DNA of 64,000 bases from Amycolatopsis vancoresmycina (GTDB lineage: Bacteria; Actinomycetota; Actinomycetes; Mycobacteriales; Pseudonocardiaceae): NCBI RefSeq assembly GCF_000716785.1, contig NZ_JNYY01000004.1:396052-460051 (forward strand), written 5' to 3'. The notes under the pieces were generated by a model. It saw nothing but the letters and a program-made list of their open reading frames with translations, did not search any database and had not been told where the DNA came from. The position numbers and the translations under genes were made by a program. This document shows positions 25,083 to 33,377 of this stretch, piece by piece. Every line of letters starts with the position of its first letter. The first letter of the stretch is position 1.

Positions 25083-25921
25083 AGCCCGCCGAACAGGTCG
25101 TGCCCGGCGCCCTCGGCCGGGCCGTGGGCGAGCACGTAGCAGTCCTGCGCGAGGATCGGCTGGGCGAGCTCGTTCGTCAGCGCGAAGTAGGGGACGTCGC
25201 CGTCGACCACCGTCAGCTGCGTCGCGTGCGCGCGCAGGGCCGCGAGCTTCGCGGGCACGTACGCGGCGACGTCGAGCACCGTCGTGATCTCTTCGTCGGG
25301 TGTCGTGGGCAGCTCGTCGTCGGCCGGCACGGCGAACACCGGGTCGCCGTCACGCACCGCGGCCAGCCCGGCACGCACCGCGGCCCGCGGCGCGACCGTG
25401 TGGAAGACCCGGGCCACCGAGCGGGCCCGCGGCGCCGCCGCCATCGTGATGTCGTGGGCCCGGATGTGGTCCGGGTGGCCGTAGCCGCCGAAGGCGTCGT
25501 AGGTGACGACGACCTGGGGCTCGACCTCGTCGAGGATCGCCGCCAGCTGCGCGGCCTGCTCGTCCGCGGAACCCCCGGTGAACGCCCGCGGGTGCGACGC
25601 CGACGGCGTGCCCGCCATGCCCGAATCGCGCCAGCGGCCGAGCCCGCCCAGGTAGCGGTGCCGCGACACCCCCAGCGCGGCGCACGCGGCCCTCAGCTCG
25701 GTGACGCGGTAGCCGCCCAGCTGGTCGGCGGTGTGGGCGCGCAGCCCCTCCAGCTCCCCGAGGCCGGCCATGACCTCGCCCTCTTCACCCAGCGTGCAGG
25801 TCACCACGGTCACGTCGGCGCCTTCGGCGGCGTATCGTGCGATCGAGGCGCCGGTGGTGATGCTTTCGTCGTCGGGATGGGCGTGGACGAACAGCAGCCG
25901 TCGGGGTACCGGGGAGATCAC
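25079..25921 (-). CDS. mshB: Mycothiol biosynthesis deacetylase MshB
   Basis: 280 residues. It removes acetate from GlcNAc-inositol, the second main step of mycothiol synthesis. GTG 25921 is chosen because the family starts just before Arg-Arg-Leu-Leu-Phe-Val-His-Ala-His-Pro-Asp-Asp-Glu, the zinc/catalytic motif (residues 12-17). His-Pro-Asp-His near 145 gives the third zinc ligand. Gly-Glu-Glu-Gly-Glu-Val is the substrate loop. No ribosome site is seen; TACGCT sits 6 nt upstream, so the mRNA may be leaderless. It heads a three-gene operon with overlapping downstream genes and is divergent from the peptide ABC ATPase. Presence of mycothiol supports an actinobacterial host. Confidence 0.95.
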   Translation of the reverse strand: MISPVPRRLLFVHAHPDDESITTGASIARYAAEGADVTVVTCTLGEEGEVMAGLGELEGLRAHTADQLGGYRVTELRAACAALGVSRHRYLGGLGRWRDSGMAGTPSASHPRAFTGGSADEQAAQLAAILDEVEPQVVVTYDAFGGYGHPDHIRAHDITMAAAPRARSVARVFHTVAPRAAVRAGLAAVRDGDPVFAVPADDELPTTPDEEITTVLDVAAYVPAKLAALRAHATQLTVVDGDVPYFALTNELAQPILAQDCYVLAHGPAEGAGHDLFGGL

Positions 25922-26034
25922 GGGTTGAGCGTAATTCCCGTGCTCCGACCTTCGTCGGGGACACCCTCGGTTATCCTCGCGCGAGTCGCGACCGCCGCGT
26001 CGCGATCGTCTGTACCCCCACGAAGGGCATCTTG

Positions 26035-27816
26035 GTGAGCACTGAAGCAACTTCGGCGGACGTCGCCGGCGTGTCCGGATCCGTTCTGTCGATCTCCGAC
26101 CTGAGCGTCTCGTTCCAGACCGAGGACGGCGTCGTGGACGCCGTCAAGGGCATCGGGTTCGACGTGCAGCCCGGCGAGATCGTCGCCGTGGTCGGGGAGT
26201 CCGGGTCCGGCAAGTCCGTCACGTCGATGTCGGTGCTGGGCCTGCTGCCCAAGACCAGCCGGATCGCCGGTGAGCTGCGCCTCGGCGAGCGCAACCTGGC
26301 AGATCTCAAAGAGAAGGACATGCAGAAGATCCGCGGCAACCAGGTCGCGATGATCTTCCAGGAGCCGATGACGGCGCTGAACCCGGTCTACACGGTCGGC
26401 TGGCAGCTGCGCGAGGCCCTGCGGTCCCACCTCGACATCGCCAAGGACGCCGCGGACAAGCGGGCGGTCGAGCTGCTCGACATGGTCGGCATCCCGAACC
26501 CCGAGCTGCGGTTCAAGCAGTACCCGCACCAGCTCTCGGGCGGCCTGCGCCAGCGCGTCGTCATCGCCATGGCGATCGCGTGCGACCCGAAGGTGATCAT
26601 CGCCGACGAGCCGACCACGGCGCTCGACGTCACGGTCCAGGCCGAGATCCTGGGCCTGCTGCGCAAGCTGCGGGACACCCTCGACACGGCGATCGTGCTG
26701 ATCACCCACGACATGGGCGTCGTCGCCGACATGGCCGACCGGGTGATCGTGATGTACCAGGGCGAGATCGTCGAAGAGGCGCCGGTGCGCGAGCTGTTCG
26801 CGTCGCCGAAGGAGGACTACACCCGGCGGCTGCTCGCCGCGGTGCCGGTGCTCGGGCAGCGCCCCGAGGGCCGCCGTCTGCTCGACGACGCCGGGATCGC
26901 CACCGACAGCACCGAGGCGGCCAAGATCGCCGAGGAGATCCGGCTGGCCGACGAAGAGCTCGAGGCCGTGATCGAGGAGGCCGCGCCGGCCCTGGAGATC
27001 AAGAACCTCGTGCTCGAGTACCCGGGCCGCCGCGGCCAGGGCAAGAACCGCGCGGTCGACGACGTCTCGCTGACCATCGCCAAGGGCGAGATCGTCGGCC
27101 TGGTGGGCGAGTCGGGCTCCGGCAAGTCGACGGTCGGCCGCTGCGCGGTCGGCCTGCTGCGCGCGACCGAGGGCACCATCGCGATCGCGGGCAAGGACAT
27201 CACGCAGATGTCGGCGAAGGAGCTTCGCCCGCTTCGCCGGTTCTTCTCGATCGTGTTCCAGGACCCGGCGTCGACGCTGGACCCGAAGATGACGATCGGC
27301 GAGTCGATCGCCGAGCCGATGGTGCTGCACAAGGTGCTGTCCGGCAAGGCGCTGTCGGCGCGGGTGCGGTCGCTGCTCGACAAGGTCGAGCTGGGCGGCC
27401 ACTACATGAACCGCTACCCGCACGAGCTCTCCGGCGGCCAGCGCCAGCGCGTGGCGATCGCCCGGGCGCTGTCGCTCGACCCGGCCCTGCTCATCGCGGA
27501 CGAGCCGACGTCGGCGCTGGACGTGTCGGTGCAAGCGCGCGTGCTGGACCTGTTCCTGGACCTGCAGCAGTCGCTGCAGTTCGCCTGCCTGTTCATCAGC
27601 CACGACCTGGCGGTGGTCGACCTGCTCGCCGACCGCGTCGCGGTGATGCAGCACGGCAAGCTGGTCGAGGTCGGCACGCGCGACCAGGTGCTGCACTCGC
27701 CGCAGCAGGAGTACACGAAGCGCCTGCTGTCGGCGGCGCCGGTCGCGGACCCGGTGCTGCAGGCCGAGCGCCGCGCGGCCTGGGAGGCCGGCAAGCTGGC
27801 CCCCGTCGCCGACTGA
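26035..27816 (+). CDS. Oligopeptide/dipeptide ABC transporter, fused double ATPase (OppD-OppF type)
   Basis: 593 residues; GTG 26035 with GAAGGG 7 nt upstream. Two complete ABC ATPase domains: Walker A Gly-Glu-Ser-Gly-Ser-Gly-Lys-Ser twice (about 60 and 365), signatures Leu-Ser-Gly-Gly-Leu-Arg-Gln-Arg and Leu-Ser-Gly-Gly-Gln-Arg-Gln-Arg, Walker B Ile-Ile-Ala-Asp-Glu-Pro-Thr and Leu-Ile-Ala-Asp-Glu-Pro-Thr, and oligopeptide-type C-terminal extensions after each. It powers peptide (or nickel/sugar-peptide) uptake. Permeases and binding protein lie just beyond, on the opposite strand (28055-33088), so the system is split into two convergent units. A hairpin terminator follows. Confidence 0.93.
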   Translation: MSTEATSADVAGVSGSVLSISDLSVSFQTEDGVVDAVKGIGFDVQPGEIVAVVGESGSGKSVTSMSVLGLLPKTSRIAGELRLGERNLADLKEKDMQKIRGNQVAMIFQEPMTALNPVYTVGWQLREALRSHLDIAKDAADKRAVELLDMVGIPNPELRFKQYPHQLSGGLRQRVVIAMAIACDPKVIIADEPTTALDVTVQAEILGLLRKLRDTLDTAIVLITHDMGVVADMADRVIVMYQGEIVEEAPVRELFASPKEDYTRRLLAAVPVLGQRPEGRRLLDDAGIATDSTEAAKIAEEIRLADEELEAVIEEAAPALEIKNLVLEYPGRRGQGKNRAVDDVSLTIAKGEIVGLVGESGSGKSTVGRCAVGLLRATEGTIAIAGKDITQMSAKELRPLRRFFSIVFQDPASTLDPKMTIGESIAEPMVLHKVLSGKALSARVRSLLDKVELGGHYMNRYPHELSGGQRQRVAIARALSLDPALLIADEPTSALDVSVQARVLDLFLDLQQSLQFACLFISHDLAVVDLLADRVAVMQHGKLVEVGTRDQVLHSPQQEYTKRLLSAAPVADPVLQAERRAAWEAGKLAPVAD

Positions 27817-27832
27817 GGCCCTGAGAAAGCGC

Positions 27833-27867
27833 GGAAGGCCGCCACCCGGCTCGGGTGGCGGCCTTCC
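27833..27867 (+). terminator. Terminator after the fused ATPase gene
   Basis: 16-bp perfect stem (27833-27848 with 27852-27867) and 3-nt loop, 17 nt beyond the stop; a weak T-containing tail follows. Confidence 0.75.
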
Positions 27868-27900
27868 GTGCTTTGCGGGGGCCGGCCGCCGGCGTTGCCG

Positions 27901-28020
27901 CGAATGACTCATTCGCGGCCTCCAGCGTCCCGAATGAGTCATTCGCGACCTCCAGCGTCCCAAATGAGTCATTCGCGACCTCCAGCGTCCCGAATGAGTC
28001 ATTCGCGACCTCTGGCGTCC
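27901..28020. repeat. Four 30-bp tandem repeats containing a palindrome
   Basis: Four uninterrupted 30-bp units start at 27901, 27931, 27961 and 27991, differing by one to four bases. Each begins CGAATGAGTCATTCG, itself a perfect palindrome around TGAGTCA, apart from one- or two-base variants in units 1 and 3. There are no spacers. It lies between the convergent ATPase and permease genes. Confidence 0.9.
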
Positions 28021-28054
28021 ACCGCCGGGCCTGGCCGTGCGTTGCCGGGCAGGC

Positions 28055-29071
28055 TCAGCCGACCCGGATGCGGGGGTCGAGGATGCCGTACAGGAGGTCG
28101 GCGATCAGGTTGGCGATCACCACGCTCGCCGCGATCAGCACCAGCCATCCCATCAGGACCTGGGGGTCGTTCTTGTTGACCGCCTCCACCAGCAGCGTGC
28201 CCATGCCGTGCCAGTTGAACACCGTCTCGGTGATGATCGCGCCCGTCACCGTGGCGCCGAAGTTGACCGAGAACAGCGTCATCACCGGGATCAGGGCGTT
28301 GCGGAACGCGTGCCGCCAGATCACCCGCGAGTTCGAGACGCCCTTAGCGCGCGCTGTGCGCACGTAGTCGGCGCTCAGGACCTCCAGCATCGACGCGCGC
28401 TGGAAACGGCTGTACGCGGCGAACGTGATCGCCATGATCGACAGCGTCGGCAGCAGGAACGCGCCGACGTACTTCGCGAGCGCGTCGCCCACCCCCGTGG
28501 CCGACAGGCTCTCCGGGCTCGTCGTGCGCAGCCACGGGTCGCCCAGTACGTCGGACAGGCCCAGGTCGCGGACCCAGATGTTGGCGCGGATCGCGTAGCC
28601 CTTGAGCACGATCGCCACGCAGAAGATCGGCATCGAGAACATCAGGAACGCCAGCGTCGTCGCCAGGTAGTCCCAGATCGAATACTGCTTGACCGCGGCG
28701 AGGACGCCCACCAGGACACCGAAGACCAGGGCCAGCACCGACGCCGTCAGCACCAGCTCCAGCGTCACGCCGAAGGCCGCCATCACCTTCGGCTGGACCG
28801 GGGCGAACGCGTTGCCCTGGGCGATCGAGATGCCCCAGTCGCCGGTCAGGAAGTGGCCCAGCCAGCTGAAGTAGCGGGCGACGACGCTCTGGTCCAGGCC
28901 GAGCTTGTGCTCGGTCTCGGCGATCGCCGCGGCGCTGATCCCCGGTTTGCTACGGATCTCGCCGAGCGGGTCGCCGGTGTTGGCGACCATGACGAAGCAG
29001 AGGAACGTGCCGATCAGCAGGACCGGGATGGAGACGGCCAGCCTGCGCAGCACGTAGAGCACGAGATTCAT
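28055..29071 (-). CDS. Peptide ABC transporter permease, DppB/OppB type (copy 2)
   Basis: 338 residues; ATG 29071 preceded by GGGGGT. Six membrane helices. The N-terminal Leu-Arg-Arg-Leu-Ala-Val-Ser-Ile-Pro-Val-Leu and the EAA-type loop (Asp-Tyr-Val-Arg-Thr-Ala-Arg-Ala-Lys-Gly, then Arg-His-Ala-Phe-Arg-Asn-Ala-Leu-Ile-Pro) are classic for OppB/DppB. It is closely similar along its whole length to the other DppB gene at 30074-31090, so a tandem duplication is likely. Last gene of the leftward SBP-permease run, separated from the DppC gene by an 80-bp gap with a hairpin. Confidence 0.92.
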   Translation of the reverse strand: MNLVLYVLRRLAVSIPVLLIGTFLCFVMVANTGDPLGEIRSKPGISAAAIAETEHKLGLDQSVVARYFSWLGHFLTGDWGISIAQGNAFAPVQPKVMAAFGVTLELVLTASVLALVFGVLVGVLAAVKQYSIWDYLATTLAFLMFSMPIFCVAIVLKGYAIRANIWVRDLGLSDVLGDPWLRTTSPESLSATGVGDALAKYVGAFLLPTLSIMAITFAAYSRFQRASMLEVLSADYVRTARAKGVSNSRVIWRHAFRNALIPVMTLFSVNFGATVTGAIITETVFNWHGMGTLLVEAVNKNDPQVLMGWLVLIAASVVIANLIADLLYGILDPRIRVG

Positions 29072-29110
29072 CCGAAACCCCCAGGTCCGGCGATCCGCGC
29101 GCGAAAACGG

Positions 29111-29144
29111 ACGCGGGGGCGACCGGAACCGGTCACCCCCGCGT
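29111..29144. terminator. Hairpin between permease genes
   Basis: 16-bp arms with one mismatch (29111-29126 and 29129-29144), 2-nt loop, in the gap between the DppC-type gene and the second DppB-type gene. It could end or stabilise the upstream mRNA, making expression of the second DppB copy uneven. Confidence 0.5.
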
Positions 29145-29151
29145 CGCGCGT

Positions 29152-30081
29152 TCAGGCCTTCATTCTCCGCTGGCGCGGGTCGAAGGCGTCGCGAAGACCG
29201 TCACCGATGAAGTTGATCGTCAGTGAAATCAGCACGAGCACGATGAACGGACCGAAGAACAGCGCCGGCCGCGTCTGCAGCTGGGCGTAGTTCTCCAGGA
29301 TGACGCGGCCCAGCGAGGTGTCGGGCAGCTGGACACCCAGGCCGATGAACGACAGCGCGGCTTCCGCCAGCACGGCCTGCGCGACCGCGAGGGTCGCGTT
29401 CACCGTGATGCTGCCGACCATGTTCGGCACCAGGTGCTTGAAGATGATCCGGACGACGCCGGCCCCCGAAGCGCGCGCCGCGTCGACGAACTCGCGCTGC
29501 GACAGCGACATCGCTTCGGCCCGGGTGATCCGGGCGATCGGCATCCACGCGAACGCCGACAGCACCAGCGCGACGATGTACCACGTACCGCCGCCGAACA
29601 CCTTGGCCAGGATGGCCGCCGCGGCGATCTGCGGGATGATCAGGAACAGGTCCGTCACCCGGGAGATCGCCGAGTCGGTGAACCCGCGCAGGTAGCCGGC
29701 GACCGCGCCGAACACGACACCGATCACGGTGGCCAGGATCGACACCGTGAGCGCGATCAGCAGCGAGTACTGCGTGCCGCGCAGCACCTGCGACACCATG
29801 TCCTTGCCGACCTGCGTCGTCCCGAGCGGGAACTCGCCGCTGGGCTTGGCGAACGACGGGAACGAGCTGTCCTGGTAGCCGTGCTTCCAGAAGATCGGCA
29901 TGAGCACGCTGATCAGCACGATCAGGATCAGCACCGCCGTCGACGCCATCGCCAGCTTGTGGTGCAGGAACTTCCGCAGGACCAGCTTGCCCTGGCTGCG
30001 CGGTTCCGGCAGCGCGTCCGGCGGCAGCGTGCCTTCGGTGGCAGCGGTTTCGCTCGCGAGAAGAGAGTTCAAGTCAGCCAA
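29152..30081 (-). CDS. Peptide ABC transporter permease, DppC/OppC type
   Basis: 309 residues. The start is TTG 30081: GAGGA lies 6 nt upstream, and the start overlaps the stop of the first DppB gene by 8 nt. Features: an N-terminal cytoplasmic tail, one helix, an outer loop with Pro-Leu-Gly-Thr-Thr-Gln-Val-Gly-Lys-Asp, then five helices. The EAA loop reads Arg-Glu-Phe-Val-Asp-Ala-Ala-Arg-Ala-Ser-Gly-Ala and is followed by Ile-Phe-Lys-His-Leu-Val-Pro-Asn. It pairs with a DppB-type permease to form the membrane pore. Confidence 0.92.
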   Translation of the reverse strand: MADLNSLLASETAATEGTLPPDALPEPRSQGKLVLRKFLHHKLAMASTAVLILIVLISVLMPIFWKHGYQDSSFPSFAKPSGEFPLGTTQVGKDMVSQVLRGTQYSLLIALTVSILATVIGVVFGAVAGYLRGFTDSAISRVTDLFLIIPQIAAAAILAKVFGGGTWYIVALVLSAFAWMPIARITRAEAMSLSQREFVDAARASGAGVVRIIFKHLVPNMVGSITVNATLAVAQAVLAEAALSFIGLGVQLPDTSLGRVILENYAQLQTRPALFFGPFIVLVLISLTINFIGDGLRDAFDPRQRRMKA

Positions 30082-31090
30082 CGCGAATCCTCGGGTCCAG
30101 GATGCCGTACATCAGGTCGGCGATCAGGTTGGCGATGATCACGAGAGAGGCGATGACCACGAGCCAGCCCATCATCACCTGAGTGTCGTTCTTCGTGACG
30201 GCTTCCACCAGCAATGTGCCCATACCGTGCCAGTTGAACACCGTCTCGGTGATGATCGCGCCGGCCAGGACCGAGCCGAAGTTCACCGAGAACAGGGTCG
30301 TCACGGGGATCAGGGCGTTGCGGAACGCGTGCCGGAAGATGACCCGGCCGTTGGCGAGGCCCTTGGCGCGCGCGGTGCGCACGTAGTCCGAGCCCATGAC
30401 CTCGAGCATCGAGGCGCGCTGGAACCGGCTGTACGCGGCGAAGCTGATCGCCATGATCGACAGCGTCGGCAGCAGGTACGCGCCGATGGTGCTGGTGATG
30501 AAGTCGCCGACGCCGTCGGTCTTCAGCTGCTCCGGGCTGGTCGTGCGCAGCCACGGGTTGCCGAGGACGTCGGACAGGCCGAGGTCGCGGACCCAGCCGT
30601 TGATCTCGATCGCGTAGCGCTTCAGCACGATCGCGACGCAGAAGATCGGCATCGAGAAGAGCAGGAAGGCGAGGGTGGTCGCGATGTAGTCGATGATCGA
30701 GTACTGCTTCACCGCGGCGAGCACGCCGACGATGATGCCCACGATCAGGGCGAGGATCTCGGCGCCGACCACGAGCTTGAAGGTGACGCCGAGAGCGGCC
30801 ATCACCTTGGGGGCGACCGGCGCGAGGGCGTTGCCCTGGGCGATGGAGATGCCCCAGTTGCCGGTCAGGAAGTCACCGAGCCACGTGAAGTAGCGCGGGA
30901 TGATGCCCTGGTCGAGACCGAGCTTGGCGGCCGTGGCGGCCAGCGCTTCCTTGCTGATCTGCGGGTTCTGGCGCAGCTCGCCCAGCGGGTCGCCGGTGCC
31001 GGCGACCATGACGAAACACAGGAAAGTCCCGACCAGCAGGACGGGAATCGATATCGCCAGACGGCGAAGGATGTAGATCACCAGGTTCAA
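30074..31090 (-). CDS. Peptide ABC transporter permease, DppB/OppB type (copy 1)
   Basis: 338 residues from TTG 31090, preferred because GAGGAG is 7 nt upstream and the product then starts Met-Asn-Leu-Val like its paralogue; ATG 31105 would add five residues but has no ribosome site. Six helices and the OppB EAA loop (Asp-Tyr-Val-Arg-Thr-Ala-Arg-Ala-Lys-Gly). Highly similar to the copy at 28055-29071, with differences concentrated in the outer loop and helix 2-3. It lies directly downstream of the binding-protein gene, with a hairpin between. Confidence 0.92.
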   Translation of the reverse strand: MNLVIYILRRLAISIPVLLVGTFLCFVMVAGTGDPLGELRQNPQISKEALAATAAKLGLDQGIIPRYFTWLGDFLTGNWGISIAQGNALAPVAPKVMAALGVTFKLVVGAEILALIVGIIVGVLAAVKQYSIIDYIATTLAFLLFSMPIFCVAIVLKRYAIEINGWVRDLGLSDVLGNPWLRTTSPEQLKTDGVGDFITSTIGAYLLPTLSIMAISFAAYSRFQRASMLEVMGSDYVRTARAKGLANGRVIFRHAFRNALIPVTTLFSVNFGSVLAGAIITETVFNWHGMGTLLVEAVTKNDTQVMMGWLVVIASLVIIANLIADLMYGILDPRIRVG

Positions 31091-31194
31091 CGAACTGCTC
31101 CTCATCCGGGCCTGGTCGTCAGAAGTGCGCTGGACCGCTACCCGGTTGTCTACCGTAGTGGCGGTAACCCTACGGTCAACAGCTACTTCCGGTG

Positions 31195-31231
31195 GGTACC
31201 GGGGCCCGGCTTGTGGCCGGACCCCGGTACC
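31195..31231. terminator. Hairpin between binding-protein and permease genes
   Basis: GGTACCGGGG (31195-31204) pairs perfectly with 31222-31231, with further GGC/GCC pairing inside. Placed 46 nt after the binding-protein stop. Such intercistronic hairpins usually allow the binding protein to be made in excess over the permeases. Confidence 0.6.
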
Positions 31232-31276
31232 TCCCAGGTCATCTGGAGCGAGGGGAAAGAAGAGGCGGGGCGAGCC

Positions 31277-33088
31277 CTACTTCTTCTGCTCCCACTCGCC
31301 GGCGTTCCACAGCACACCGTCGTACGACTGCATGTAGACGCGGTCGATGCCCTTGAACGCCCACATGCTCGGCGTCTGGAACAGCGGCAGGGTCGCGTAG
31401 TCGTCGGCGATGGCCTTGTCGGCCTCCTGGTACTTCTGCAGCTTGACCTGCTCGTCGGTCGCCTTCACCGCAGCGTTGTAGGCGTCGTCGATCTTCGGGT
31501 CGCACAGCGCCTGGTAGTTCTGCTCGCCGCCCTTGTCCGGGCAGATGTAGATCGAGCGGGACTCCGCCTTGAACGGCTGGGCCGACCAGCCGAACAGCGC
31601 GACGTCGTAGTCACCGGTCGAGACGCGGCCACCCTTGAGGAAGTTGGCGTCGGTCTCGTCCTTGACCTCGATGCCGGCCGCCTTGGCCTGCGAGATGATG
31701 ATCTCGACGGTCTGGCTGCGGCGCGCGTTCTGGTTGTGCGTGATCTTGAACGAAGCGCGCTGGCCGCCCTTGGCGAAGATGCCGTCGGCGCCCTTGGCCC
31801 AGCCGGCGTCGGTCAGGGTCTTGGCCGCCGCGTCGGCGCCCAGGCCGGCCTTGCTGCTGTACAGGTCGGTGTAGCCCTCTTCACCCTGGAAGAAGACGAC
31901 GCTGTTCAGCGGCTCCGCGTCCGCCTGGACCTCCTTGAGCAGCTTGTCCGTGATCTCCTTGCGGTTGATCGACTCGATGAAGGCCTTGCGAAGGTCCTTG
32001 TCGGCGAACATGCGCTTGAAGTTCAGGTCGAGGTGCTCGTAGGTCAGCTGCGGGGCCGAACCGTAGACCACGCCCTGGGCCGCGAGACCCTTCATCGTCT
32101 GGGCCGCGGTGGCGTCCGGCTGGGTCGACGCCGCAACGTCGATCTCACCGTTCTGCAGCGCGGTGGCCATGGCCTTGGTGTCTTCCATGGCCTTGACGAC
32201 GATCTTCGACGGGCCACCCTTGCCGCCGGCCCACATGGGGTTCTTCTCGAGGGTGACGGCCTTCTGGTTGGCGTCGAACGCGGTGAGCTTGTACGGGCCG
32301 GAAGCGGGCATGATGTCCGCCTTGAAGCCCTTCCACTCGTTCGTCCAGAAGTCACCGGCGGCCTTGATCTGGGCCGGGTCGCCGGTCGGGGCCAGCTTCG
32401 TGATGTCCGCGATGCCGGTCTTCGACTCGAGGATGTGCGCGGGCATGATCGCCGGCGCGTTGAACAGGCCCTTGTAGTCCAGGTAGGGCTCGCTGTAGTC
32501 GGTGACGAAGGTCAGCGCGTCCTTGCAGGTGGCCTGCTTGATCAGCGAGTACCCGGTGGTCGAGGCCGAGTTGAACGGGTTCTTGCCGTCCGGGCCCTTG
32601 GCGAAGCCGCTCTGCGACAGCCACGCGAGGTACATGTCCTTGCAGTCGTACGGCTGGCCGTCCGACCACTTGATGTTCGGCTTGATCTTGTAGGTGACCT
32701 GCTGCGGGTCCTTCTGCGTGATGTCCCACGACTCGAAGATGTCGTTGTTCAGCAGCACCTTGTTGTTGCCGTCGAGCTTCAACGTACCGGAGAGCACCGC
32801 GGCCAGGACGTAGTTGTTGTACGAGCTGTTGGTGTCCGGGGTCTGGTTGTTGTACCCCGAGTACCCGTCGTCGATACCGATCGTGACGGTACCGTCGTAA
32901 GGCTTCGTGTCCGCGAGCTTGAACAGGTCGCCGGTCTCGGCCTTGCCGACAGCCATCGCCTTGACGTCGGTCGACGATCCGTTCTGGTCGGTGTTGCCCG
33001 AGCCCGAATCACCGCCACTGCAGGCGCTCAGCAACAGCGAAGCGCCGGCGACGAGCGACAAAGCGGAGACTGCTTTGGATCTCCTCAT
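31277..33088 (-). CDS. Peptide ABC transporter substrate-binding lipoprotein (family 5)
   Basis: 603 residues; ATG 33088 with AGGAGG 8 to 9 nt upstream. A lipoprotein signal (Met-Arg-Arg-Ser-Lys, hydrophobic core, Leu-Leu-Ser-Ala-Cys) is followed by a Ser/Gly-rich linker. The SBP_bac_5 fold is clear: Lys-Ile-Lys-Pro-Asn-Ile-Lys-Trp-Ser-Asp-Gly-Gln-Pro-Tyr and Leu-Arg-Lys-Ala-Phe-Ile-Glu-Ser-Ile-Asn-Arg-Lys-Glu-Ile. It captures a peptide-like ligand outside the membrane and delivers it to the DppB/DppC permeases downstream. Substrate unknown. Confidence 0.93.
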   Translation of the reverse strand: MRRSKAVSALSLVAGASLLLSACSGGDSGSGNTDQNGSSTDVKAMAVGKAETGDLFKLADTKPYDGTVTIGIDDGYSGYNNQTPDTNSSYNNYVLAAVLSGTLKLDGNNKVLLNNDIFESWDITQKDPQQVTYKIKPNIKWSDGQPYDCKDMYLAWLSQSGFAKGPDGKNPFNSASTTGYSLIKQATCKDALTFVTDYSEPYLDYKGLFNAPAIMPAHILESKTGIADITKLAPTGDPAQIKAAGDFWTNEWKGFKADIMPASGPYKLTAFDANQKAVTLEKNPMWAGGKGGPSKIVVKAMEDTKAMATALQNGEIDVAASTQPDATAAQTMKGLAAQGVVYGSAPQLTYEHLDLNFKRMFADKDLRKAFIESINRKEITDKLLKEVQADAEPLNSVVFFQGEEGYTDLYSSKAGLGADAAAKTLTDAGWAKGADGIFAKGGQRASFKITHNQNARRSQTVEIIISQAKAAGIEVKDETDANFLKGGRVSTGDYDVALFGWSAQPFKAESRSIYICPDKGGEQNYQALCDPKIDDAYNAAVKATDEQVKLQKYQEADKAIADDYATLPLFQTPSMWAFKGIDRVYMQSYDGVLWNAGEWEQKK

Positions 33089-33377
33089 GAAGTGTGCCCT
33101 CCTAGCACTGAGCCCTTGAATATCGGGACAAGGGCCCACACCGCTCCGGTTGGATGGGCCGGAGCCTACGACACGCCAAGCGACACTCAACTGGCGCACT
33201 GCGGGAGCACGCTAGAAAGGAAAAGCACCGACAGTCACCAGTTCAGGGTCGATCGTGACCAAAGGGTGACTTCCAGTCGACATCCAGAAATACGACGGTT
33301 ACCTCATGGATTCACAACGTCCCACTCGAACGCGTTGGTGAAGATCACCCGGTAGTACTGAATGCGTAGCCAACCGA

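Noticed and set aside
27901..28020. CRISPR array
   Set aside because: The 30-bp units are directly tandem with no unique spacers, and no cas genes are present.
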